Origin: JBAOHV01 sp964450685
GTDB lineage: Bacteria > Actinomycetota > Acidimicrobiia > Acidimicrobiales > Microtrichaceae
Reading direction: 5' to 3'
Assembly: GCA_964450685.1 (NCBI GenBank)
Contig: CAYVDN010000015.1
Span: 1-62,827 of the forward strand
DNA: 62,827 bases
Below are positions 26,109-35,362 of the stretch, piece after piece; the stretch's first letter is position 1; every line of letters starts with the position of its first letter. The notes below the pieces were generated by a model, which ran no database searches, was not told the DNA's origin, and saw only the letters and a list, made by a program, of their open reading frames with translations. The position numbers and the translations under genes were made by a program.

Positions 26109-26798
26109 ATGTTGTTCACCATGGCGATGGACACCGACAGCCCTGCAACCCAGGTCGACACCACCTCTACGGACGTCAGCTCGACTGGATCGGTCGAGGT
26201 GATCCTGGCCGTCAGCGATGCGGCGATGGCGACCGTGCTCGGAATCCGCTCCGAGGAGCCCGACCCGGCTGCGCTGGGGTTGCGGGTGGAGGTGACCGGG
26301 TCCAAGGGATCCGAGTACGTCTACGACCTTTGCTTCAGCGAGCTGGCATCGCTCGAGGAAGGCGACCTCACCTACGTGATCGGCGATCTTGCAGTGATCA
26401 TCCCCGCCAATTCGGTGGATCAGCTGCGTGGCGCCGAGCTCGACCTGCCTCGCAGCTCCGGTCAGGGTGGCCTGGTGATACGCAACCCCAACAGGGCGGA
26501 CCCGCTCGCGGGGATCGAGATCGAGCTCACCGGTGACATGGCCGAGCAGGTGGCTCAGCTGCTGGAGCACTCCATCAACCCGTCCCTTGCGTCCCACGGT
26601 GGGCACGCCACGCTGGTCGGCGTCGACGACGACAAGAACGTCTACATAACGATGGGTGGTGGATGTCAGGGATGCGCTGCCAGCGCGCTCACCCTCTCCC
26701 AAGGCATCAAGCGTTCGATCATGGAGCACATACCCGACGTCGCCGAGGTGATCGACGCGACCGACCACTCGGCTGGGGAGAACCCCTTCTACAGCTGA
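26109..26798 (+). CDS. nfuA: NfuA-like Fe-S cluster carrier
   Basis: 229 residues as read from ATG 26109; ATGs at 26121 and 26127 are equally plausible starts. The N-terminal half is a degenerate A-type (IscA-like) domain lacking the usual cysteine triad. The C-terminal NifU domain (about 150-215) has HGGHATLVGVD and YITMGGGCQGCAAS with the CxxC that binds a [4Fe-4S] cluster with a partner subunit. This two-domain plan is that of NfuA, which delivers clusters to apoproteins. The neighbouring dxs gene is convergent, so the [4Fe-4S] IspG/IspH link is only circumstantial. Confidence 0.87.
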   Translation: MLFTMAMDTDSPATQVDTTSTDVSSTGSVEVILAVSDAAMATVLGIRSEEPDPAALGLRVEVTGSKGSEYVYDLCFSELASLEEGDLTYVIGDLAVIIPANSVDQLRGAELDLPRSSGQGGLVIRNPNRADPLAGIEIELTGDMAEQVAQLLEHSINPSLASHGGHATLVGVDDDKNVYITMGGGCQGCAASALTLSQGIKRSIMEHIPDVAEVIDATDHSAGENPFYS

Positions 26799-26805
26799 GC
26801 CCGGA

Positions 26806-28668
26806 TCAGACCGACTGGGACGAACGGACCCAGGCGAGCACTTCGTCGACGACACCGTCGGCGTCGAGTCCCAGCCGACTCAGGATCACATCGGGCTTGC
26901 CCTGGGCCAGGTACACCGAGGGCACCCCGAGGACCCGCACAGACGGGCTCCCCATCGGCGCCAGCTTGGAGAGCGCATCCGCGATCGACGTGCCGATCCC
27001 GCCGTCGCGCAGCCCGTCCTCGATCGTCACGACGAGCCTGTGCCCGGCAGCATCGGCGAGCATCTCCGGGTCGAGGGGCTTGACGACCCGCGGGTCCCAC
27101 ACGGTGACCGTGTGGCCCTGCTCCGACAGACGGTCAGCGGCAGCGGTGGCGGCGCCGAGCATCTTGCCGACACCGATCAGGCAGATCTCCTCGCCGCGAC
27201 GAACCTGGCGAGCTGCGAGGCCCGAACCGGTGGTCGTCTCGCCGTCCGGAGGCATCGTCTTCGGAAAGCGGATCGCAGCAGGCCCGTCGGTGCACAGATC
27301 CAGCGCGTCGCCGAGCATCTGGGCGACCTCGGCGTAGTTGGAAGGTGCGAACACCGTCATGTCGGGGACCTTCGACAACAGGACCATGTCGAGGACACCG
27401 TGGTGGGAGGCGCCGTCGTCGCCGGTGATGCCTGCCCGGTCGAGCACGAAGACCACTGGCTGGCCGTGCAGACCGACATCCAGGTTCACCTGGTCGAACG
27501 CCCGCGTGAGGAAGGTCGAGTAGACGGCAACGACCGGCCTCAGTCCTCCCATCGCCATGCCCGCAGCCGAGGTGACGGCGTGCTGTTCGGCTATTCCGGC
27601 ATCGAACATGCGCTCCGGGAACCGTTCCCCGAAGGGCAGCAGCCCTGTCGAATCGGGCATGGCCGCAGTTATCGCCACCAGTTCCGGGCGGGCGGAACCC
27701 TCGGCCAGGATCGCCTCGGAGAACGCAGCGGTGTACGAGCCCGGCTTCAGCTCGGACGTGTCGTGCATGTTCTTGACCGGGTCGTTCTCGGCCGGCGCGT
27801 AGCCGCGGCCCTTCTGTGTCAGGCAGTGCACGACGACGGGGCCGTCGACCTGGCTCGCGTTGCGGAACGCCTCCTCGAGCGTCGCCAGGTCGTGGCCGTC
27901 GTAGGGGCCCAGGTACTTGACGCCGAGCTGTTCGAAGAAGGCCGGGGGCTCGAAGATCTCCCGGATCGCGGCCTTCGCACCGTCGACACCCTTCTCGAGG
28001 TAGTTGCCGAGGGGGAGCTCGGAGATCAGCCGCTCGACCCGGGCGCTCTGTCGCCTGTACGTGCCAGACGACCGCAGACGCGAGAGGCTCTCGCCGAGGC
28101 TGGACGCAGTCGGTGCGTAGGACCGACCGTTGTCGTTCAGGATGATGATCGCCTTGCGTGACGAGTGGCCCAGGTTGTTGAGACCTTCGTATGCGAGTCC
28201 ACCGGTCAGCGCACCGTCGCCGAGCACACCGATGATCTGACGGTCGTCCTCCCCGCGCAGGTGCAGGGCCGTGGCGAGTCCGTGCGCGTACGACACGACG
28301 GTCGACGCGTGGCTGTTCTCGATCCAGTCGTGGTCCGACTCGGCCCGGGACGGGTAGCCCGACAGGCCACCTTCCTGGCGCAGCGCTGCGAAGTCGTCGA
28401 CGCGGCCGGTGAGCAGCTTGTGCACGTAGGCCTGGTGGCCGGTGTCCCACAGGATGATGTCGTGCGGTGAACGGAACACACGGTGGAGGGCCAGAGTGAT
28501 CTCGACCGCGCCGAGGTTCGATCCGAGGTGGCCTCCATGGGTGTTGACCGCGTCGACTATGAACTCACGTATCTCGGATGCGAGCTGCCTCAGCTGCGCC
28601 TCGTCCAGACCGCGGAGGTCCGCCGGGCTCTGGATCGTTCGCAGGAGGGTGCTGTCGGCGTCGGTCAT
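26806..28668 (-). CDS. dxs: 1-deoxy-D-xylulose-5-phosphate synthase
   Basis: 620 residues from the ATG at 28668, the usual Dxs length. Motifs: HGGHLGSNLGAVEITLALH, WDTGHQAYVHKLLTGR, thiamine-diphosphate segment GDGALTGGLAYEGLNN, AEQHAVTSAAGMA, and the transketolase-like VLDRAGITGDDGASHHG. It condenses pyruvate and glyceraldehyde-3-phosphate, the first step of the MEP isoprenoid pathway. It starts 13 bases after the flippase-like gene ends, so the two are probably cotranscribed. Confidence 0.97.
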   Translation of the reverse strand: MTDADSTLLRTIQSPADLRGLDEAQLRQLASEIREFIVDAVNTHGGHLGSNLGAVEITLALHRVFRSPHDIILWDTGHQAYVHKLLTGRVDDFAALRQEGGLSGYPSRAESDHDWIENSHASTVVSYAHGLATALHLRGEDDRQIIGVLGDGALTGGLAYEGLNNLGHSSRKAIIILNDNGRSYAPTASSLGESLSRLRSSGTYRRQSARVERLISELPLGNYLEKGVDGAKAAIREIFEPPAFFEQLGVKYLGPYDGHDLATLEEAFRNASQVDGPVVVHCLTQKGRGYAPAENDPVKNMHDTSELKPGSYTAAFSEAILAEGSARPELVAITAAMPDSTGLLPFGERFPERMFDAGIAEQHAVTSAAGMAMGGLRPVVAVYSTFLTRAFDQVNLDVGLHGQPVVFVLDRAGITGDDGASHHGVLDMVLLSKVPDMTVFAPSNYAEVAQMLGDALDLCTDGPAAIRFPKTMPPDGETTTGSGLAARQVRRGEEICLIGVGKMLGAATAAADRLSEQGHTVTVWDPRVVKPLDPEMLADAAGHRLVVTIEDGLRDGGIGTSIADALSKLAPMGSPSVRVLGVPSVYLAQGKPDVILSRLGLDADGVVDEVLAWVRSSQSV

Positions 28669-28681
28669 GAGCAGCAACAAA

Positions 28682-29770
28682 CTACCGCTGGTCGCTGGCA
28701 GCGTCAGGTCCGATGCCCGAGGCGGGGACCTTGCGGCGCCTCCGCGCGGCGACCACGAAGCTGGGTGCTCCAGCAAGGCTGGCCGCGATGAAGACCAGAT
28801 ACACGAGAAGCCCCAGCGCTATGGCGCTCGCGTCCGGAACGCCTATCGCTCCGAAGAACAGCACGAACGCTGCTTCCCGGACGCCGAGCCCGCCGAGCGC
28901 GAGCGGGAGGTTCTGGAGCACCGCCGTCGGCGGGAAGAACGCGACGGCGGCGAGCAGCGTCACCTGCGGCAGTTGGAGCGCCCGTGCACAGGCGTAGACC
29001 GAGACGCACTGGAGGAACTGGAACCCGAGTCCCGCTGCCAGGACGGCCGCCACCCGCTGCGGGCGGTGGCGGAAGGCGATGATGCCCAGGTGTACAGCTG
29101 CCAGGTAGCGACGCCAGCCCCCGCCACCGATGAGGCGCCCACCACCACGTTCGTGGCCTGCTGCCCAGAGGATGGCCACGAGTGCGACGACCGTGATCAC
29201 GTTTGTGAGGACCGCGACTGTCGTGGCCGATCCGAGGTCCAGGAACGACGGCTCAGCCACCAGAGCGAGAGTTGACAGCAACGGCAGGACCAGCCAGCCG
29301 GTCAGTCGTTCCAGCGCGGTGGCCGCGAACGCATCGGCGTAGTCGCCCGAGTCCTGTCCCTGGCGGACGACTCGCACGACGTCACCACCGAACGACGTCG
29401 GCAGTGCGTTCGAGACGAACTCTCCGGCCAGCAGGTGGGAGAGCATCCGGCGGAACGGCAGATGGATGCCCATCGTCGTCGACACCGTCTGCCATCGCGT
29501 CGTCTGGAGCCCGTAAGCGACGACGTGGACCGCCACCGCGAGCGCCACCCAGCCTGCTGTCGCTGCGGTGAGCTCCGGCAGCACGTCGTCGAGCGATACG
29601 TCCGGGAGTCGCCAGAGGAGGAGCGCCAGCAGGGAGAGGCTGGCGACCAGGCGGACCATGGTGCTGCGCCAGTTGTTCGCAGGCAGCTGATGGGGCAGGT
29701 GCTCGGCGTCGATGCCCGCGATCGCTTCATCGCGTTCGATGTCGTCCGGAGGCGTCGGCCCGTTGGACAC
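28682..29770 (-). CDS. Flippase-like integral membrane protein (AglD/MprF-TM, UPF0104 type)
   Basis: 362 residues from GTG 29770; a TTG at 29812 would add 14 residues and overlap the previous gene. About eight membrane helices. Family motifs: GLQTTRWQTVS, EFVSNALPTSFGGDVVRV (the conserved PG..GGD-like loop), ATALERLTGW, and LPLALGGLGVREAAFVLFF near the C-terminus. This is the LPG-synthase transmembrane fold used for lipid or glycolipid flipping. Placement between a thioesterase gene and dxs hints at lipid or isoprenoid metabolism; the substrate is unknown. Confidence 0.85.
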   Translation of the reverse strand: MSNGPTPPDDIERDEAIAGIDAEHLPHQLPANNWRSTMVRLVASLSLLALLLWRLPDVSLDDVLPELTAATAGWVALAVAVHVVAYGLQTTRWQTVSTTMGIHLPFRRMLSHLLAGEFVSNALPTSFGGDVVRVVRQGQDSGDYADAFAATALERLTGWLVLPLLSTLALVAEPSFLDLGSATTVAVLTNVITVVALVAILWAAGHERGGGRLIGGGGWRRYLAAVHLGIIAFRHRPQRVAAVLAAGLGFQFLQCVSVYACARALQLPQVTLLAAVAFFPPTAVLQNLPLALGGLGVREAAFVLFFGAIGVPDASAIALGLLVYLVFIAASLAGAPSFVVAARRRRKVPASGIGPDAASDQR

Positions 29771-29777
29771 GGAGTCG

Positions 29778-30155
29778 TCAGCGAGCCTTGTCGAGGAAGC
29801 GTTCCACGTCAACGAGCACCCGGGTGACCTTCCCAGCAGCTATCAGGCCGCGTTCGTCGCGCGCGGCGACGTGGAAGATGAGCCGTCTGCCCTCGACCTT
29901 CTCGAGGCTCGCCTCGGCAGTCACTGTCCCGCCGACAGGTGTGGGTGATATGTGTTCGATCTGTACCCGGACCCCGACGGTCGAACAGCCCGGATCCAGA
30001 GCCGGATGAACAGCAGCGACGGCTGCCTGCTCGACAAGCGCGACTATCCGTGGTGTCGCCAGAACGGGGACCTCCCCCGAACCCATCGCGATCGCGGTGT
30101 CGTCGTCGGTGACTGTCAACTGGGCGGTTGCGGAGGCTCCGGGGCGCACTGGCAC
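29778..30155 (-). CDS. Hotdog-fold thioesterase, FlK-like
   Basis: 125 residues, GTG start. The segments VLATPRIVALVEQAAVAAV and VGVRVQIEHISPTPVGGTV match the fluoroacetyl-CoA thioesterase (FlK)-like hotdog group: 'TP..v..mE.aa' (catalytic Glu), then 'vgv.v...H..ptpvG' (His). The end DERGLIAAGKVTRVLVD closes the fold. A small-acyl-CoA thioesterase is likely. It is first in a run with the flippase-like gene and dxs. Confidence 0.85.
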   Translation of the reverse strand: MPVRPGASATAQLTVTDDDTAIAMGSGEVPVLATPRIVALVEQAAVAAVHPALDPGCSTVGVRVQIEHISPTPVGGTVTAEASLEKVEGRRLIFHVAARDERGLIAAGKVTRVLVDVERFLDKAR

Positions 30156-30243
30156 CCGAATACAGTAAGCACGCGCCGCCGGCCGGTCACACTTTCGCTC
30201 GCGCGCCGGTTACGGTCGACGGCCGACCTGGAAAGGAAGAGAC

Positions 30244-31671
30244 GTGCTGAACGTCCCCGAAACGGACGGATCGCCGATGGTCGATCCGCATCTGGTGCAG
30301 CGAGTGGTGGCTGCAGGTCTCGAGCGCGGCGCGGACTTCGCCGAGGTCTTCGTGGAGGAGAAGCGTTCGTCGTCGGCGTTGCTGGACGACGGTCGGGTCG
30401 AGGAACTCACCTCGGGGCGGGACCGTGGCGCGGGAATCCGGGTGGTGGTCGGTGACTCGACTGGATTCGCCCACACGTCAGATCTGAGCGAGCAGGGGCT
30501 CCTCGCCGCTGCTCGTACAGCGGCGGCCGCGGCCCGAGGCACCGGTGGAGGTGCCACGATCGTCGCCCTCCAGGAGGTCGAAGCACCGAGCCCGAACCCG
30601 GTGCTCGTGCAACCTGGAGACATATCCAAGGCGCACAAGGTCGAGCTCCTCGTGACCGCTGATGAGGTGGCTCGCAGCGCGGGGTCGGCCATCTCGCAGG
30701 TATCAGCCCGCTACTCGGACTCGCGGCGTCGAATCATGGTCGCCAACAGCGACGGAGTGCTCGCTGGCGACGACCAGGTGAAGACGATCTTCTCCGTCTC
30801 CTGCGTCGCCTCGGGGGACGCAGGGATGCAGACCGGCCGCGAATCCGTCGGCAGGACGGTCGGCTTCGAGTTGTTCGACGAGTACGACGTGGGCGACCTG
30901 GCACGTTCTGCCGCGCAACGAGCCATCACCAAGCTCCAGGCCCGGCCGGCACCGTCGGGTGAGATGACCGTCGTGATCGGACCGGGTGGCGGCGGCGTGA
31001 TGTTCCACGAGGCCTGCGGCCACGGCCTCGAGGCGGACCTGGTCAACAAGGGTGCCTCGGTCTTCGCCGGCAGGTTGGGCCAGCAGGTCGCCTCACCCCT
31101 GGTCACGCTCGTCGACGATGGAACGATGGGAGGCGAGTGGGGCTGCTTCGCGATCGACGACGAGGGCCGGCCCGCCCAGCGCAACGTCCTGATCCGTGAC
31201 GGAGTGCTGGTCGACTACATGTGGGACGGGCTGCGTGCCCGTGCCGAGGGACGATCCAGTTCGGGCAACGGACGCCGCCAGAGCTACCAGCACCTGCCCA
31301 TGGTCCGGATGACCAACACGTATCTGCTGGGTGGTGAGAGCGACCCCGACGACATCGTCGCCGACACACCGTCGGGGGTGTACATCGCACACCTGGGTGG
31401 CGGACAGGTGAACACCGCAACCGGTGACTTCGTCTTCGGCATGACCGAGGCGTACCTCATCGAGGACGGGCGGATCACCGAGCCGTTGCGTGAGGGCAAC
31501 CTGATCGGCAACGGTCCGGCGGTGCTGTCCGCCATCGATTCTGTCGGCAACGACTTCGCCATGGGTGCGCCAGGGACCTGCGGCAAGGACGGCCAAGGTG
31601 TGCCCGTGGGCGACGGGGTACCGACCCTGCGGGTCGCGACCGGGCTGACGATCGGTGGGACGGCCGCCTGA
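30244..31671 (+). CDS. tldD: TldD-family metallopeptidase subunit
   Basis: 475 residues, GTG start preceded by AGGAAG. The zinc-binding HExxxH is in MFHEACGHGLEADL (about residue 257), the diagnostic motif of TldD. Other family blocks are ADFAEVFVEEKRSS, SGEMTVVIGPGGGGV, SYQHLPMVRMTNTYL and IGNGPAVLSAIDSVGNDF. TldD pairs with TldE/PmbA to cut unfolded peptides, including RiPP leaders. The likely TldE partners are the two tandem genes at 34013-36720, separated from it by two minus-strand genes. Confidence 0.95.
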   Translation: MLNVPETDGSPMVDPHLVQRVVAAGLERGADFAEVFVEEKRSSSALLDDGRVEELTSGRDRGAGIRVVVGDSTGFAHTSDLSEQGLLAAARTAAAAARGTGGGATIVALQEVEAPSPNPVLVQPGDISKAHKVELLVTADEVARSAGSAISQVSARYSDSRRRIMVANSDGVLAGDDQVKTIFSVSCVASGDAGMQTGRESVGRTVGFELFDEYDVGDLARSAAQRAITKLQARPAPSGEMTVVIGPGGGGVMFHEACGHGLEADLVNKGASVFAGRLGQQVASPLVTLVDDGTMGGEWGCFAIDDEGRPAQRNVLIRDGVLVDYMWDGLRARAEGRSSSGNGRRQSYQHLPMVRMTNTYLLGGESDPDDIVADTPSGVYIAHLGGGQVNTATGDFVFGMTEAYLIEDGRITEPLREGNLIGNGPAVLSAIDSVGNDFAMGAPGTCGKDGQGVPVGDGVPTLRVATGLTIGGTAA

Positions 31672-31704
31672 GAGCTGCCGCCCAAGACCCGATTTCGCCA
31701 GTGC

Positions 31705-32274
31705 CTATGTCGCGGGTGCGTGCCGAGCGAAGCCGAGGCGGGTGAGCACGGTGACCGCACAAGTGGTGAGCACCGCCCAATAGCCCACCAGGGCCAGGTC
31801 GTCGATCACCCATCCGTACGCCCCCCACAGCGCGGCGTCCAGAAGGGACAGCCACCAGGTGGCAGCGGCGATGCCCGAGACGTCCTCGGACCGCAGCGCT
31901 CGGATGACCTGAGGTCCCGTGGTGACCAGCACACTGGCTCCTAGAACGGCACCGAGCACGCCCATCGTCCACGCGACGCCGATTGCTCCAGCGAACGCAG
32001 CAGCTCCGAGCAGATCCGACCGCCTCGATCGCGGTAGCAGGAGCCCCGCCTGCCAGGCACTCGGGAACACCGCGAGCGCCGACACCAGCCAGATCGAGAC
32101 CCGTTGCGCAAGCAGCCCGTAGCCCAACCAAGCGGCTTCGGACAGCACCTGGTTGAACGCCGCTAGCGGCGAGACACCCTCGTCCACACCCGTGCGTGCC
32201 AGACGGAGGGGTTGGGGGATGAGCCGTACCAGGAAAGCGGCCGGCGCTGCGACGGCGAGCACCGACTCGAGCAC
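31705..32274 (-). CDS. PQ-loop (SWEET-like) membrane protein
   Basis: 189 residues, GTG start. Two PQ-loop repeats are visible: RLIPQPLRLARTGVDEGVSP (about 17-36) and TTGPQVIRALRSEDVSGIA (about 118-136), each followed by a Trp-rich helix (EAAWLGYGLL; TWWLSLLDAALWGAYGW). The duplicated three-helix arrangement predicts about seven helices, larger than a SemiSWEET (about 90 residues). It is probably a small-solute transporter. It is the last minus-strand gene before tldD. Confidence 0.78.
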   Translation of the reverse strand: MLESVLAVAAPAAFLVRLIPQPLRLARTGVDEGVSPLAAFNQVLSEAAWLGYGLLAQRVSIWLVSALAVFPSAWQAGLLLPRSRRSDLLGAAAFAGAIGVAWTMGVLGAVLGASVLVTTGPQVIRALRSEDVSGIAAATWWLSLLDAALWGAYGWVIDDLALVGYWAVLTTCAVTVLTRLGFARHAPAT

Positions 32275-32302
32275 TGCCGCAGCGTAGGTCCACCCCGGAC
32301 GC

Positions 32303-32333
32303 GACTCCGCCGGCCACTCGGGCCGGCGGAGTC
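32303..32333 (-). terminator. Perfect 13-bp hairpin after the CotH-kinase gene
   Basis: gactccgccggcc (32303-32315) pairs with 32321-32333 around a 5-base loop (actcg). It lies 21 bases beyond the stop of the CotH-kinase gene on the minus strand and upstream of the PQ-loop gene, so it probably separates the two transcripts. Confidence 0.6.
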
Positions 32334-32353
32334 AAGCGGATCGACCGTCCCTG

Positions 32354-33859
32354 TCAGGATCCGGCAGGAGCGGTGTTGGCGGCCATCCAGGCGAGGCGCG
32401 TGGTGAGCCAGTCGTCGAGGAACTGCGGCTCGTCTTCCACCCGGTGGGTGTACTTCCAGCGGGCGACGTCGTTGTCCAGCGCCGGTAGCAGCGACGTGGC
32501 GAGTGCGTTCACCTGGTCGGGCATCTGGACGAGGGTCGGCTCCAGTTCACGGAACCTGGCATCGACCTGCGCAGCGAAAGCAGGGTCCTGGAACAGACGC
32601 CTGGTCCACGCGCCGTTCCCACGTGCATACCATCCCTCCGGCGGCTGGGGCTTGGGAGTGACCGGGCTGCCCATCGAACGGTCGAAGTCCCACATCGGGC
32701 CGAAGTAGAGCTTGTCGTCCCCGCGCTGCTTGTAGAAGTAGGTGCTCGACCAGGAGGAGTCACCGTTGCGGGTTATCTCCTGGACCAGGTAGTGATCGAT
32801 GAACGACTCGACATCCAGGTACTTGCGGTAGCCGTTCACCGGGTCCGTGAAGGTAGAGGAGTAGAGGACGTCTTCGAACGTCTGGACGTGGGTGCGGATG
32901 TAGTTGCGCTGCGCGGTTGTGTAGGGCTCGGGGTCCTTGACGACCACCGGGACGTTGCGCGTGGTGCGCCAACCGGGTTCGTTGTTCTCCTCGAGCCGGG
33001 CGTCGATCTCGAGGAGATAGCCGCCGGTGATCTCGGGTTCGGCGTTGTCGGTGTCTTCCATCTCCTCGATGTCCACCCGGTTGGAGGCGACCTTCACGGT
33101 CTCGGCCAGCTGGTAGACGCCTTGGTAGACGCCGTTGAGAATAACCTCGACGTGCTCGTAGCTGGGGGTCCAGGCCAGGTCGGTTGCCTTGGAGATCGCC
33201 TCAGCTGTCGCGGTACGCACCTGGGACGGGTCGAAGTAGTTGGCGAGCAGTGCGTAGTCCTTGCTCGACGGCATACCCATGAGCCCGCTCTTCGAGTCGA
33301 GCTTCAGCTTGTAGGGCTTCTTCGGGAGGGTCCACGTCGAGTTGCCACGGCCGCGGATGCCCAGAGTGCCGGAGTACGCGGCGAACGCGGTTCCGTTGGG
33401 GTCGATGGTCATCGACGCCTGGACGTAGTTCTCACGGTCGAGGATCGGCGCCCGGTTCTGTGTGTCGATCCTCACGATCGGGAGCTTCGGAACGACGTAC
33501 CAAGCCGTCACCGAATCGCTGAACGTGTTAGCAGTCGCTCCCGGGGCCACCTTTGCTCTGACCCTGAACCAGTACTGGGTGTACTCGGTCACGTCGTCGA
33601 ACAGCACGGTGTTGTCGAACGTCGTGGGAATCGCAGTCCAGCCTGCGCCGTCGACCCGGTACTGGAGGTCGTAGCCGTTGGTCTGCCCCTGGCCCGTGGG
33701 GTTCCAGGTGACCTGGATGCCGTCGGCCGCCAGCGTCGTGTAGAGGCCGGCCGAGTTGGGTGTCGACGAGCTAGGTGGAGTTGTGCACGCAGCGATGAGC
33801 GTGGAAGCGATCAGCACTCCCAGCAGCGCAGCAAAACGAGGCTTCTTGATCTTGGTCAC
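32354..33859 (-). CDS. CotH-kinase-family lipoprotein with fibronectin-III-like domain
   Basis: 501 residues from GTG 33859, preceded by AGGGAGGG. The signal ends in a good lipobox, STLIAAC. A fibronectin-type-III-like domain (about 35-120) precedes the CotH domain: GIRGRGNSTWTLPKKPYKLKL, SYEHVEVILNGVYQGVYQL, and the metal-binding GPMWDFDRSMG. CotH proteins are atypical kinases with a reduced fold, first known from spore coats. Here the kinase would sit outside the membrane, tethered by lipid; the acceptor is unknown. Confidence 0.88.
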   Translation of the reverse strand: MTKIKKPRFAALLGVLIASTLIAACTTPPSSSTPNSAGLYTTLAADGIQVTWNPTGQGQTNGYDLQYRVDGAGWTAIPTTFDNTVLFDDVTEYTQYWFRVRAKVAPGATANTFSDSVTAWYVVPKLPIVRIDTQNRAPILDRENYVQASMTIDPNGTAFAAYSGTLGIRGRGNSTWTLPKKPYKLKLDSKSGLMGMPSSKDYALLANYFDPSQVRTATAEAISKATDLAWTPSYEHVEVILNGVYQGVYQLAETVKVASNRVDIEEMEDTDNAEPEITGGYLLEIDARLEENNEPGWRTTRNVPVVVKDPEPYTTAQRNYIRTHVQTFEDVLYSSTFTDPVNGYRKYLDVESFIDHYLVQEITRNGDSSWSSTYFYKQRGDDKLYFGPMWDFDRSMGSPVTPKPQPPEGWYARGNGAWTRRLFQDPAFAAQVDARFRELEPTLVQMPDQVNALATSLLPALDNDVARWKYTHRVEDEPQFLDDWLTTRLAWMAANTAPAGS

Positions 33860-34012
33860 GTGGTCGCCCTCCCTCGACGACGGCCCCGCCGGGCCTATGA
33901 ATACAAAATGGTAACTGCGAAGCGGTGCGCGATGCACGTGGCGAGTTCGCGCTGCCTCGTGGATCAGCATCATGTCGGCCTGTGGCAGGCTGGCCGCGAT
34001 GGACGGACTCCG

Positions 34013-35362
34013 ATGACCCCTGACGACCTCCAGCGGGTGGTGGACAGGGTCGTGGCCATGGCGGAACCGGGTGAGCAGGTCGAGGCAGTCGCGGCATGGA
34101 GTCGGGACACCGAGATCCGTGCGTTCGGCGGTGAGGTCGAGCATTTCGTCTCGGCGACGTCCTCAGGCATCGGCGTGCGTGTCATCCGTGAGGGCCGCCA
34201 GGGCCTCAGTTGGGTCGGCGTCCTGGACGATGTTGCTCTGTCCGACTGTCTGGCCGAGGCGCGCGACAATGCCCGGTTCGGTTCCGTTGACGACGATGCG
34301 GGCCTGGCCGAGCCTGATGGCGTCGAGCCGACCGAGCTCGTCCTCTACGACGAGCGGCTCGAGCGGACCCCGACCGAGGAGAAGATCCGCTTGGCGATCG
34401 AGCTCGAGCGCGCAGTGCTGGCGGGGGACTCCAGGATGAAGGGAGTCGAGTCGGCTGACTATGCCGACGCGATGAGCGTGACGGCCATCGCGAGCACAAC
34501 CGGGATCCACAGGTCTGGTGCCGACACCTCCGTCTACCTGGGGGCCTACGCGCTCGCGGGCGACGATGACGAGACCACAACCGGCTTCGGCTTCAGCGTG
34601 GCCAGGGCCGTCGAATCGCTCGACCCGGTAGGCGCGGCTAGGGACGCGGTCGAACGCTCAGTGCGTCTGCTCGGCGCGGGCAAGGTGCCCAGCCGTCGAA
34701 CGACCGTGCTGTTCGATCCTTACGTGACGTCGCAGTTCCTGGGTCTGGTCGTCGAGCTGCTCTCAGGTGACTCGGTCTTGCGGGGCCGGTCGGCGTTCGC
34801 GGATCGCCTCGGCGAGCAGGTCGCCGCTCCGCAGCTGACACTCTTCGACGACGCAGCAGACCCGCTCGCACCGACCGCTTCGGACACCGATGGGGAGGGG
34901 CTCGCATGTCGGAGAGTCCCGCTGATCGAGTCGGGTGAACTCGTCGGATTTCTTCACAACGCCTACACCGGTCGGGCGTCGGGTACGCAGTCGACGGGGT
35001 CAGCGCAGCGCCCGAGTCACCGGTCGGCTCCATCAGTCGGTCCATACGTGACGAAGGCAGCGCCGGGCCAGCGGAGCGCAGCCGATGTGCTCGCCGAGAT
35101 CGATGACGGGCTCATGGTCCTCGAGGTCGCGGGACTCCACTCGGGTGTCAATCCAGTATCCGGAGATCTGTCGGTAGGCGTCGAGGGTGTGATGATCCGC
35201 GGCGGTGAGCTCGCCGAGGGAGTCCGCGAGGTGACGATCGGGTCGACGCTCCAGCGGATGCTCATGGACATCGTCGACGTGGGTGACGACCTCACCTACT
35301 TCCCATGGGAGTCCACAGGTGTCTCCCTTGCGATCGCCGACATGACGGTTTCGGGACTGTGA
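34013..35362 (+). CDS. PmbA/TldE-family protein, copy 1
   Basis: 449 residues from the ATG at 34013. Family blocks: TEIRAFGGEVEHFVSATSSGIGVRVI, GRSAFADRLGEQVAAPQLTLFDD, DTDGEGLACRRVPLIESGELVGFL, NPVSGDLSVGVEGVMIRGGE. It lacks an HExxxH motif, as expected for the TldE/PmbA subunit. The frame remains open far upstream but that stretch is antisense to the CotH gene and is not coding. Its stop overlaps the start of copy 2 by four bases (GTGA). Confidence 0.9.
   Translation: MTPDDLQRVVDRVVAMAEPGEQVEAVAAWSRDTEIRAFGGEVEHFVSATSSGIGVRVIREGRQGLSWVGVLDDVALSDCLAEARDNARFGSVDDDAGLAEPDGVEPTELVLYDERLERTPTEEKIRLAIELERAVLAGDSRMKGVESADYADAMSVTAIASTTGIHRSGADTSVYLGAYALAGDDDETTTGFGFSVARAVESLDPVGAARDAVERSVRLLGAGKVPSRRTTVLFDPYVTSQFLGLVVELLSGDSVLRGRSAFADRLGEQVAAPQLTLFDDAADPLAPTASDTDGEGLACRRVPLIESGELVGFLHNAYTGRASGTQSTGSAQRPSHRSAPSVGPYVTKAAPGQRSAADVLAEIDDGLMVLEVAGLHSGVNPVSGDLSVGVEGVMIRGGELAEGVREVTIGSTLQRMLMDIVDVGDDLTYFPWESTGVSLAIADMTVSGL

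Noticed and set aside
32792..34012. N-terminal extension of about 400 residues on the first PmbA-like gene
   Set aside because: The frame is open upstream but antisense to the CotH-kinase gene, which has a lipobox, ribosome site and clear catalytic motifs. The PmbA family starts near the ATG at 34013.
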